Source: JBFJKD01 sp041600415 (GTDB lineage Bacteria; Pseudomonadota; Gammaproteobacteria; Pseudomonadales; Porticoccaceae). Taken from it: a stretch of DNA of 64,000 bases. A program made the position numbers and the translations under genes. This document shows, in pieces, positions 45,245 through 51,785 of this stretch (position 1 is its first letter; every line of letters starts with the position of its first letter). The stretch lies in NCBI GenBank assembly GCA_041600415.1, contig JBFIKF010000002.1, positions 372,001 to 436,000 on the forward strand, written 5' to 3'. Under the pieces are notes generated by a model. It was not told where the DNA came from. It searched no databases and worked only from the letters and a program-made list of their open reading frames with translations.

Positions 45245-46009
45245 CTCTTCGTGGAGGCCGTGCTCCTTCAGTGCTCCGAGCATAAAAAGAAAGGCGTCGA
45301 GCCCTTGTTGAACGAATGGCTGCGACTCTTTGTAGGGGAAAATGAAAAGGTACGCGCGCAAGAGAATTAGGACGTGCGCGATTTTTGCCTGAAAGAACGT
45401 TGGCGAGATGGCAGTGATTTTCGGATAGCCAGTCGGCCCGGCGTATAGAATCTCGTTTCTGATGTTCGCCTCCGCCTCCAGGTGCGCCGCGATGTCTTTA
45501 GCACCGTTTTCCTTGATGTACGTAGCAATCTGCTTCTTATAGGACGGCGGCTTGGCTTCTATGGACACGCCAAAGTTAAGAGGTGGGATCGGATACGCGA
45601 GGATGTCCTCGCCATTGACTACCATTGGAAGCGCGATTGTAAGACGCCTCTTGCCTTCTTCCTCCTTGATGTGAAAGCGTGGCTGTATGTTGTACGACTT
45701 TAGGAAGCCCCCGTGAAACAGAGCCAAGATACGCAGAAATGGAATCACGGCGTTCTTGTGAATGTGGTTCCGCGATTTGAGCTTCCCGGCGTTCTTGTAC
45801 TTGCGCTCTTTCAGGCATTGCATGAGACCAGAGGCCGCTTCCTCTTCCGCGGTTATGCCGCGAAAAATTGCCATCGCAGGGTCGACCTCAACAAGCTTTT
45901 CCGCCCACTCAAGATGATTAAACGCGGAGCGGAAACAATGGCGCGAGTGTTTCTTGGGAGCGGAGTCGAGCAGCGCAATGCAGTTTTTGTCGAAGCCTGA
46001 TAGTTCCAT
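45239..46009 (-). CDS. Cassette-encoded protein of unknown function
   Basis: 256 residues, no signal peptide. The N-terminal third is helical and polar, with SAFNHLEWAEKLVEVDP and GITAEEEAASGLMQCL. That spacing is reminiscent of HEPN-like helical bundles, but the R-x4-6-H motif is not clearly present, so this is weak. The middle has a SYNIQPRFHIKEEEGKRRL strand region; the C-terminus is helical and hydrophobic (AKIAHVLILLRAYLFIFPYK). Cassette layout is textbook: the start follows attC site 2 by about 14 bases and the stop lies inside attC site 1. I do not recognise the family. Codon use is more AT-rich than in flanking genes. Confidence 0.8.
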   Translation of the reverse strand: MELSGFDKNCIALLDSAPKKHSRHCFRSAFNHLEWAEKLVEVDPAMAIFRGITAEEEAASGLMQCLKERKYKNAGKLKSRNHIHKNAVIPFLRILALFHGGFLKSYNIQPRFHIKEEEGKRRLTIALPMVVNGEDILAYPIPPLNFGVSIEAKPPSYKKQIATYIKENGAKDIAAHLEAEANIRNEILYAGPTGYPKITAISPTFFQAKIAHVLILLRAYLFIFPYKESQPFVQQGLDAFLFMLGALKEHGLHEEV

Positions 46010-46023
46010 GGGCGAGCTCTGAG

Positions 46024-46139
46024 GTCTAACACCTTGTTAAACACTGTACCGTTCTGGCGATCGGCTTGTGAACGCAAGCCAATCGCCAGGTTGCCCTGTC
46101 CGAATGAGCGAAGCAAATGACTTGAACAACATGTTATGT
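46024..46139 (-). other. attC recombination site 2 (long form)
   Basis: 116 bases. On the minus strand it runs from ACATAAC (R'') to GTTAGAC (R'). TAAC-ATG-TTGTTCAA on the left pairs with TTTAACAA-GGT-GTTA on the right, with a 3-base bubble on each side as in attC sites. The centre holds a second hairpin, CTGGCGATTGGCTTG with CAAGCCGATCGCCAG. It separates the PIN-domain gene from the 256-residue gene. Confidence 0.8.
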
Positions 46140-46152
46140 TCCGCCTAAAATA

Positions 46153-47151
46153 TTAGTCATCGTCGGCCGCTCCTTTAAACGCATCGAGTTGGGATAGGGC
46201 CTTCCGGATAGCCTCATTAGGCGCTTCAATCTGATCAAGCGCACGTCTTATCGCCTCGTTCGGAGCGTTGATCTGATCGAACGCGCGTCGTATCGCTTCG
46301 TTAGGCGCGTTGATCTGGTCCAAAGCTGCTTGTAGCGAATCACTCGAGTACAAGGGTCGAAGAGAATGATTTGCGTTACCTGGTAGCGAGTGAATATGAC
46401 GAGCTTCCGATTCTTCTTCTTTTTTGGTCACGCTTACCTCTAAAAACTTTAATGCCTCTGATAATTTGGTAGTGAGGTGTATAGGCTTTTTACCCACTCT
46501 GTTCCTGAATTCAGCTCTTAGAGCATCGTTCAAAAATGTCTCGCCGTTGAAAGTTAGCCCGTAGTCTGCGTCTCTAGACACTATCGCAAATCGACCTTTA
46601 AGCTGGCTCGCGCAATATATGAACCACTCCCAATTTAGCGCGTCACCGATTGCCGTATCCCTGTCTTTTCGTGGAGGGTAGCCCAAAATAAAACGTCGCC
46701 AAGCTAGTCTCTTGATCGTATGGCGAATCTTCATATCACGCGTCAGGACATGATCGTGCGGACTAGAAAAAATGCTCTCTAAGGATTTGAATATAGGGTC
46801 ATAAGCAGCCGGGCTCTTTATGATGTTAGCAATTCGCTTTTTTAGATCTTTGCTCCTCTTTTCGAGTTCCCTTTTATCCCGTTTCAAGGAGTTGCTGAGT
46901 TGGGTATCTCCCATTACTGCTGGGAGGTTATCGTTAATCTTTAGACTGGGCAAAACCGAACTATCTACGATTACTGCTTGGCGATTCTTAAGAAACTCCA
47001 TTTCAACTTGATATGTGCAAATTACGCGATCACTAACCCCTTCGAGTTTCTCCAACAGCTTTAATGTGCTATCACTGCTTGCTCGATAAAAATCAAGGAA
47101 GATGTTTGTATCGATAAATATGTATGAAGGTGCTGGCTTTCTCTTAGGCAC
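46153..47151 (-). CDS. PIN-domain (DUF4935-like) protein with 14-residue repeats
   Basis: 332 residues. The N-terminus has a PIN-like nuclease strand with the first acidic residues (YIFIDTNIFLDFYR, about 10-23), a central KDRDTAIGDALNWEWFI acidic helix and IVSRDADYGL, in the order expected for DUF4935/PIN domains that cleave RNA. A charged helix (LEKRSKDLKKRIANII) lies between. The C-terminus (about 275-320) has three copies of DQINAPNEAIRRAF-type 14-residue repeats. GTG start at 47151 with GAGGA upstream. It is flanked by attC sites 2 and 3. A toxin-like or phage-defence nuclease is a reasonable but unproven reading; no antitoxin gene is adjacent. Confidence 0.78.
   Translation of the reverse strand: MPKRKPAPSYIFIDTNIFLDFYRASSDSTLKLLEKLEGVSDRVICTYQVEMEFLKNRQAVIVDSSVLPSLKINDNLPAVMGDTQLSNSLKRDKRELEKRSKDLKKRIANIIKSPAAYDPIFKSLESIFSSPHDHVLTRDMKIRHTIKRLAWRRFILGYPPRKDRDTAIGDALNWEWFIYCASQLKGRFAIVSRDADYGLTFNGETFLNDALRAEFRNRVGKKPIHLTTKLSEALKFLEVSVTKKEEESEARHIHSLPGNANHSLRPLYSSDSLQAALDQINAPNEAIRRAFDQINAPNEAIRRALDQIEAPNEAIRKALSQLDAFKGAADDD
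46211..46336 (-). repeat. Three 42-base tandem repeats in the PIN-domain gene
   Basis: Units 46211-46252, 46253-46294 and 46295-46336 (42 bases, 14 codons) encode DQINAPNEAIRRAF-like copies. The DNA copies differ by several bases and preserve frame. Two heptads per unit suggests a helical stalk. Confidence 0.85.
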
Positions 47152-47168
47152 GACAAATCCTCATAGAC

Positions 47169-47227
47169 ATATAACGCCTTAATTTTCGGGCAACTTTAGC
47201 TGCTGCGACAACATTAACTTGTTAACG
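47169..47227 (-). other. Possible attC recombination site 3
   Basis: 59 bases. On the minus strand CGTTAAC...GTTATAT bracket TTAAT (left) and ATTAA (right), each 3 bases in from the TAAC/GTTA pair, the same spacer layout as site 2. The inner hairpin is weak (GCAGC with GTTGC). R'' deviates from RYYYAAC at the first base. It lies 18 bases upstream of the PIN-domain gene start, where a preceding cassette's attC should be. Confidence 0.5.
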
Positions 47228-47339
47228 ATTGAGAGAGGCAGCGCAATGAACATTATGACTAGTGACCCAACCGGGACGAACCTAGACCCCAGCAACCCCA
47301 ACGCGATCACCACGCTCAATTTTAGCGGTGAATCACAAG

Positions 47340-47540
47340 CTATTTTCGGAGCTCCGCAATTATGTCAGCCTTTATCGCAATCGGATCAACTTGGGCCGAA
47401 AGAACGGTGTCGCAATGTGGACACAGATACGTGTTCATCTTCCAGGTCGGATGACCCTTCCCCGCAGACCCATTCAAAGATTCAATCTTTATTTTTGAAA
47501 CTGTTTGAGCGCATTTTGGGCATTTTCCGACGTTAATCAT
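47340..47540 (-). CDS. Small zinc-ribbon protein
   Basis: 66 residues. Two CxxC knuckles, CPKC (residues 8-11) and CPHC (residues 40-43), form a probable zinc ribbon, followed by DTVLSAQVDPIAIKADIIAE. AAGGA lies 8 bases before the ATG. Proteins with this DPIAIK tail are common, from memory, in mobile regions and lack a known function. A plus-strand frame overlaps it in antisense and is rejected. It probably belongs to the cassette upstream of site 3, but no attC lies within 105 bases after its stop. Confidence 0.7.
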   Translation of the reverse strand: MINVGKCPKCAQTVSKIKIESLNGSAGKGHPTWKMNTYLCPHCDTVLSAQVDPIAIKADIIAELRK

Positions 47541-47867
47541 AACAGCTTTCCTTGTGGTATTTTGGTCGTCAACTATTAGTAAACCGACCAGTCGGCTTAT
47601 GTTCGGAATACGAGACTGGTCGGTACATGTACCGGATTTGGGATGTTAAACAGAGTGGTCGGCATATCATTCCCTGGCACCGATATATTTTATGTCCCCA
47701 ATATATTGTTTTCGGGGAATAAAGCAATAGCGCCGATGCTTTCAGCTAAATGAACGCCTGCGTCGCCTTCAGGACTTCGGCCCTGATCTTTGGCTTCCCG
47801 TTTTATTGAATTCGCCATGCTTGAGCCTCGTTCGTAGGCACAGGTTTCCAAAAAGAAACTGGTTGCG
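47541..47867. other. AT-rich non-coding stretch
   Basis: 327 bases without a convincing gene. It contains the 11-base inverted repeat at 47583-47624 and an imperfect inverted pair (TTTATGTCCCC and GGGGAATAAA near 47690-47723). No integrase gene or attI site is visible. Confidence 0.4.
47583..47624. repeat. Perfect 11-base inverted repeat
   Basis: ACCGACCAGTC at 47583-47593 and its complement GACTGGTCGGT at 47614-47624, separated by 20 bases. It could be a regulator-binding operator or an element end. A third partial copy (GAGTGGTCGGC) follows near 47652. It lies 43 bases upstream of the zinc-ribbon gene start. Confidence 0.6.
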
Positions 47868-48101
47868 TCAAGGTGACTCTATTTTTTTCCTGCGAATAAA
47901 ACTCGGGAGTTCGAGAAAAGCGTGACCCGAAGGCAGCCGATCCGTATCCAGGGAGACACCGACAACGGCCTGTGACTGGTCGCTGGGTGATACTTTTTCT
48001 GCCGGAAGCGGCACCAGGCGACCGTCGATCAAATAGGGGAAGGCGCATATGTATCGCTCGCTGCGGTCTTCATCGGCAGGTACTTCCGGTTTTTTCCACA
48101 C
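47868..48101 (-). CDS. Hypothetical 77-residue protein
   Basis: GTG start at 48101 with an AAGGAG 9 bases upstream, a strong ribosome site. The sequence opens MWKKPEVPADEDRSERY, contains AFPYLIDGRLVPLP and PSGHAFLELPSFIRRKK, and has balanced composition. No family recognised. It follows an open frame without a start (48178-48468) by 77 bases, so the two may be remnants of one mobile-element operon. Length and ribosome site favour a real, perhaps still expressed, gene. Confidence 0.45.
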   Translation of the reverse strand: MWKKPEVPADEDRSERYICAFPYLIDGRLVPLPAEKVSPSDQSQAVVGVSLDTDRLPSGHAFLELPSFIRRKKIESP

Positions 48102-48177
48102 GTTGCTTTACTCCTTTTTGCAGCGCCCCGCACAGGGTACGCCCTGTCGTTCCCCGGATATTCGAATCGGATACTAT

Positions 48178-48468
48178 TTAGTTAGCACCCTCAAGCCCCG
48201 GGCGGGTAGCTGGTGTATCTTTGAGGTTTCCTTCGGCTTCCTGGGCAAATAGTCCGGAGATGGGGAGTAGGTCGTAATTGCCCTGCTCCAGCTCAATACC
48301 GTCACGTTCCCTACCTGATAGGTTGCCGGTTTTTCGCTCATCGTGCGCACCTGAGTTGAGGATTCTGGAGGCCCGTTTAGTATTATCGTTTTTCGGCGAT
48401 TTTGCCAGCTTCTCCTTAGCGCGTAGAGAACGGCACAGGACCGAATACAGGCTAGAACCTGTTGATTG
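48178..48468 (-). pseudogene. Start-less open frame, possible 3' end of a lost gene
   Basis: A frame of about 97 codons on the minus strand bounded by in-frame stops at 48469-48471 and 48178-48180, with no ATG, GTG or TTG start. The translation looks protein-like (LRAKEKLAKSPKNDN, DGIELEQGNYDLLPISGLFA, GNLKDTPATRPGLEGAN). It may be the C-terminal end of a gene whose 5' part was lost at the tRNA-His boundary. No family recognised. Confidence 0.3.
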
Positions 48469-48511
48469 TTAAGATGTTTTGGACGTTATCGGATGTTGAA
48501 AAATAAAGGGA

Positions 48512-48587
48512 TGGGGTGGCTGACGGGGATCGAACCCGCGACCACAGGAATCACAATCCTGTGCTCTACCAACTGAGCTACAGCCAC
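48512..48587 (-). tRNA. tRNA-His (anticodon GUG)
   Basis: 76 bases including CCA. The acceptor stem GTGGCTG pairs with CAGCCAC, the anticodon loop reads ATTGTGATT, and the T-arm is CGGGTTCGATCCCCG. It is the last of three tandem tRNA genes (Pro, Arg, His). Confidence 0.95.
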
Positions 48588-48694
48588 CATTGCACTGACT
48601 TTCGAGACTCGATGTTAACCAAAATCGCTCGGTACTCTTATTGCAGCACCTAGCGCATTCTAGTTCGATCTACAACTACTTCGATCTACAAACT

Positions 48695-48771
<77 letters not shown>

Positions 48772-48854
48772 TACGTACGCTTTTGAGCATGCCCAGCACT
48801 TCGTATTTCGCGACCGTGCGACCCGTGTCACTCCAACCGGGGCGCTACTGATTT

Positions 48855-48931
48855 TGGTCGGGGAAGAGGGATTCGAACCCCCGACATCCTGCTCCCAAAG
48901 CAGGCGCGCTACCGGACTGCGCTATTCCCCG
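48855..48931 (-). tRNA. tRNA-Pro (anticodon UGG)
   Basis: 77 bases including CCA. Acceptor stem CGGGGAA/TTCCCCG, D-arm AGCGCAGTCCGGTAGCGC, anticodon loop TTTGGGA giving TGG, and T-arm GGGGGTTCGAATCCCTC. First gene of the tRNA operon. Confidence 0.95.
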
Positions 48932-48957
48932 AAAACCGGCCTTGCCAAGAGGCGCGC

Positions 48958-48986
48958 ATGATACAGCCCGCCGTAGCACCGGTCAA
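48958..48986 (-). promoter_or_regulatory. Sigma-70 promoter of the tRNA Pro-Arg-His operon
   Basis: On the minus strand TTGACC (48981-48986) and TATCAT (48958-48963) are spaced by 17 bases, followed by a GC-rich discriminator (GCGCGCC), typical of growth-rate-controlled stable RNA promoters. Confidence 0.7.
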
Positions 48987-49074
48987 TTGAAGCGCAATCC
49001 GCTGATTGCTTCAAGTTACGCGCGCATCGTGAGAAAATGCCGCCTGAATTGGCACGTTATCCACAGAGAAAATC

Positions 49075-49923
49075 ATGTCCGCAACTGTTCTCGACGGCAA
49101 GAAAATTGCCCTGCAAACCGAAACCGAACTCGCCCAACGGGTGGGCGTGTTAAAAGCACAAAATAATGGAAGAGCGCCGATTCTCGCCACCCTGCTGGTG
49201 GGCGACGACCCCGCCTCCGCAACCTATGTGCGCATGAAACAGAACGCCTGCGCCCGGGTGGGGATGGAATCCATTGCGGTGGAACTGCCACAGGCTACCA
49301 CCACCGCACAGTTGCTGGAAAAAATTCGCGAACTCAACAGCAATCCGGACTGCCACGGCATTTTGTTGCAACACCCGGTTCCCGCGCATATCGCCGAGCG
49401 GGATTGCTTTGACGCCATCGCCTTAAGCAAGGATGTGGACGGGGTGACCTGTCTCGGTTTTGGCCGTATGGCCATGGGCGAACCCGCCTACGGCTCGGCC
49501 ACGCCCCAGGGCATTATGCGTTTGCTGGCAGCCTACGCCATCCCCCTGAGCGGCAAACACGCGGTGGTGGTGGGCCGCAGCCCCATTCTCGGTAAACCCA
49601 TGGCCATGATGTTGCTCAACGCCCATGCCACGGTAACTATCTGCCATTCGCGCACCGAAAATCTGGCAGACATCATACGGCGTGCCGATATCGTGGTGGG
49701 CGCCGTGGGCAAACCGGAGTTTATTCGTGGCGACTGGATTCGGGACGGTGCGGTGGTCGTCGATGCGGGCTACCATCCCGGCGGTGTTGGCGATATCGAG
49801 CTCAGCGCCATCATTGAACGCGCCAGCGCCTATACACCGGTACCCGGCGGGGTCGGCCCCATGACCATTAACACCCTGCTGCTACAGACGGTGGTGGCCG
49901 CCGAGCACGCCTTACAGCCGTAA
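49075..49923 (+). CDS. folD: Methylenetetrahydrofolate dehydrogenase/cyclohydrolase FolD
   Basis: 282 residues. Motifs include YVRMKQNACARVGME (catalytic Lys), LLQHPVPAHI, the DVDGVT loop, VVVGRSPILGKPMAMMLL and PGGVGPMTINTLL. FolD interconverts 5,10-methylene-, methenyl- and 10-formyl-tetrahydrofolate, supplying one-carbon units for purine and methionine synthesis, linking it functionally to metH. The gene is divergent from the tRNA operon. The Shine-Dalgarno is weak (AGAGAAAA). Confidence 0.96.
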   Translation: MSATVLDGKKIALQTETELAQRVGVLKAQNNGRAPILATLLVGDDPASATYVRMKQNACARVGMESIAVELPQATTTAQLLEKIRELNSNPDCHGILLQHPVPAHIAERDCFDAIALSKDVDGVTCLGFGRMAMGEPAYGSATPQGIMRLLAAYAIPLSGKHAVVVGRSPILGKPMAMMLLNAHATVTICHSRTENLADIIRRADIVVGAVGKPEFIRGDWIRDGAVVVDAGYHPGGVGDIELSAIIERASAYTPVPGGVGPMTINTLLLQTVVAAEHALQP

Positions 49924-50068
49924 GACCGCCGCGCCACTGATGCGTGCGCACCACATTGCCAGTAAATTCAGCTCGGCCAGAACCCTTCAGAAGCAATGCT
50001 TCGCGCTACAATGCGGCGCTACCGAGCATTTGTGTAAAATGGCCCTATGAACAACTCAGGAACGCAAC

Positions 50069-50863
50069 GTGTTTAGTTACGTCGATAAAGACATCAAAAC
50101 CAAACTGGAACGGGACCACCTGTTGGTGGACGTGGATGAGGAAGGCACCGAAATATCCGATGCCAGCGGGCAACCTTTTATTTCGGTACTCGGTCCCGTA
50201 ACCATCCCCCGCATAATTGCCGGACAGGAAGTGTTACTGGACTGGTACCCGTTTGTGCGAAGGGTGGAGCTCAGCCAGGTGCTGGCCGCCGCCAACGACG
50301 TGGCGGGTAGCGAAAGCGCCGCCTTTCGCAATCTGTTGCAGACTAACATGTCGGTTAATTCGGTGTTTGCCCTGCGCGGCTTTCGCGACCACCCGAACCC
50401 ATTGGTGCGGGTACATTCCTGTTGCCTTACCGGTGATATTTTTGGCTCGCGGCGCTGTGATTGTGGCCCGCAGTTAAACGCGGCGTTTGAACAGATGCTG
50501 AACGAGAAAGGTGGCGCGGTAATCTACATGTCGGGTCACGAAGGGCGCGGCATCGGACTATGGGCCAAGGCCATTACCTATCTGTTACAGGATGATGGAC
50601 AGGATACCTTTGAAGCGAACGTCTCCCTGGGTTTGCCGGAAGATTCCCGGGATTTCACCGACGCGGCGGTGGTGTTGCGCTACCTGCTGGCCAATCGCCC
50701 CATTCGCCTGCTGTCCAATAACCCCCACAAACGCGCCCATCTGGAGCAGGCGGGCCAGGTCGTTTCCGAGGCGGTGTCATTAATCTCGGGGGTTAACGAA
50801 CACAATGTGCGCTACATTCGCTCCAAGCGCGATAAAGGGCATGCGCTGCCGGACAACCTGTAG
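50069..50863 (+). CDS. GTP cyclohydrolase II-like protein (RibA family)
   Basis: 264 residues. RibA-type motifs are present: VRVHSCCLTGDIFGSRRCDCG (zinc Cys cluster, near 113-132), IYMSGHEGRGIGLWAKA (GTP-contact loop, variant of RQEGRGIGL) and LLSNNPHKRAHLEQAG. The first 90 residues are an extra N-terminal region unlike E. coli RibA. GTP cyclohydrolase II releases formate and pyrophosphate from GTP; RibA-like paralogues can act in other pathways (for example uracil catabolism). No riboflavin genes are nearby, so a paralogue role is likely. GTG start at 50069 with AGGA upstream. Confidence 0.8.
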   Translation: MFSYVDKDIKTKLERDHLLVDVDEEGTEISDASGQPFISVLGPVTIPRIIAGQEVLLDWYPFVRRVELSQVLAAANDVAGSESAAFRNLLQTNMSVNSVFALRGFRDHPNPLVRVHSCCLTGDIFGSRRCDCGPQLNAAFEQMLNEKGGAVIYMSGHEGRGIGLWAKAITYLLQDDGQDTFEANVSLGLPEDSRDFTDAAVVLRYLLANRPIRLLSNNPHKRAHLEQAGQVVSEAVSLISGVNEHNVRYIRSKRDKGHALPDNL

Positions 50864-50994
50864 TTTTCGACAGGCGCAAAGGTAACCGGGCTTCGTTAAA
50901 AGAACTACTAATGTCAGTCGGCGTCGATGTCCCCATCGGTGTTAGCATGGGCGCGACCACACCCGTGCATACTGTCCCACACTGACCGGAAACG

Positions 50995-51738
50995 ATGATG
51001 TTGCAGGATCGGCTCGTCGCCCATCGCGGCTACCAGAAATGCTACCCGGAAAATACCTTGCTGGCGTACCGCCAGGCTATTACTGCCGGGGCACGCTGTG
51101 TGGAAACCGATGTGTTGCTCAGCGCGGATTTGCAGCCCGTGTTATATCACGATCCCAGTTTACGGCGGGTCAGCGGTATCCGCGGCCAACTGGCGAAAAA
51201 AACCCTGGCCGAACTGACCGAGGTGCCCGCCTATGAACCGCTACGGCTGGGCAGTAAGTTTCACACGGAATGCATCCCTTCCCTGCTCGCTTTTGCGCAA
51301 CTGATCGGTGCACATCCCGAGGTGACGGCCTATGTGGAAATAAAACGGGAGGCGGTGACCTTCGCCGGTGCCGAGACGGTGTACCGGGCAGTCGCGAAAG
51401 CCCTGGAGAACATTACCGAACAGGTGGTGTTAATCAGCTTTGACTACGGGTTTATAAGCCATGCGCGCCGCGCCGGATGGCGCCGCTGCGGTGTGGTGCT
51501 CAAGCGCTGGAAAGATTTGCAGTTGCCCGTGGTGCAAACTATCGATCCGGAAGCGGTATTTTGTAATGCACAAAAAATTCCAGCGAACGCCGACCTGAAT
51601 ATGCTTACGCCACAATTAATTGTGTACGAAATTGACGATCCGCACGTCGCGATAGAATGGTTTCGCCGGGGTGTCGATAAAATTGAAACCTTCGATATCG
51701 GGGCAATGCTGCCCGCCCTCGCCCACCGCGCCCTGTAG
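50995..51738 (+). CDS. Glycerophosphodiester phosphodiesterase
   Basis: 247 residues. The GDPD active-site motifs are VAHRGYQKCYPENT (His, Arg, Glu), VETDVLLSADLQPVLYHD (Glu, Asp, His) and the C-terminal IEWFRRGVDKIETFD. It hydrolyses glycerophosphodiesters to glycerol-3-phosphate and an alcohol. No signal peptide, so the enzyme is cytosolic. The start is one of tandem ATG codons (50995 or 50998) after GGAAACG. A glycerol-3-phosphate dehydrogenase-like gene follows 43 bases later. Confidence 0.92.
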   Translation: MMLQDRLVAHRGYQKCYPENTLLAYRQAITAGARCVETDVLLSADLQPVLYHDPSLRRVSGIRGQLAKKTLAELTEVPAYEPLRLGSKFHTECIPSLLAFAQLIGAHPEVTAYVEIKREAVTFAGAETVYRAVAKALENITEQVVLISFDYGFISHARRAGWRRCGVVLKRWKDLQLPVVQTIDPEAVFCNAQKIPANADLNMLTPQLIVYEIDDPHVAIEWFRRGVDKIETFDIGAMLPALAHRAL

Positions 51739-51746
51739 ATCTGGCC

Positions 51747-51785
51747 ATGACCCTGCAAACAGACTATGGCCTTACAAGACTATGA
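51747..51785 (+). CDS. Possible 12-residue leader peptide
   Basis: A mini-frame starting ATG at 51747 and ending in TGA at 51783-51785, overlapping the ATG (51782) of the next gene as ATGA. Its first 22 bases duplicate the beginning of that gene with only 2 mismatches. It may be translated and couple initiation, or be a relic of start-site duplication. Confidence 0.35.
   Translation: MTLQTDYGLTRL

Noticed and set aside
47246..47536. Plus-strand ORF (about 96 residues) with a ribosome-site-like GAGAGAGG upstream
   Set aside because: Its second half lies antisense to the zinc-ribbon gene, whose two CxxC pairs and good ribosome site are far more convincing; the translation is low-complexity in S, P, N and T.
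47803..48048. Second minus-strand frame overlapping the 77-residue ORF
   Set aside because: No ribosome site; it overlaps the better-supported frame at 47868-48101.
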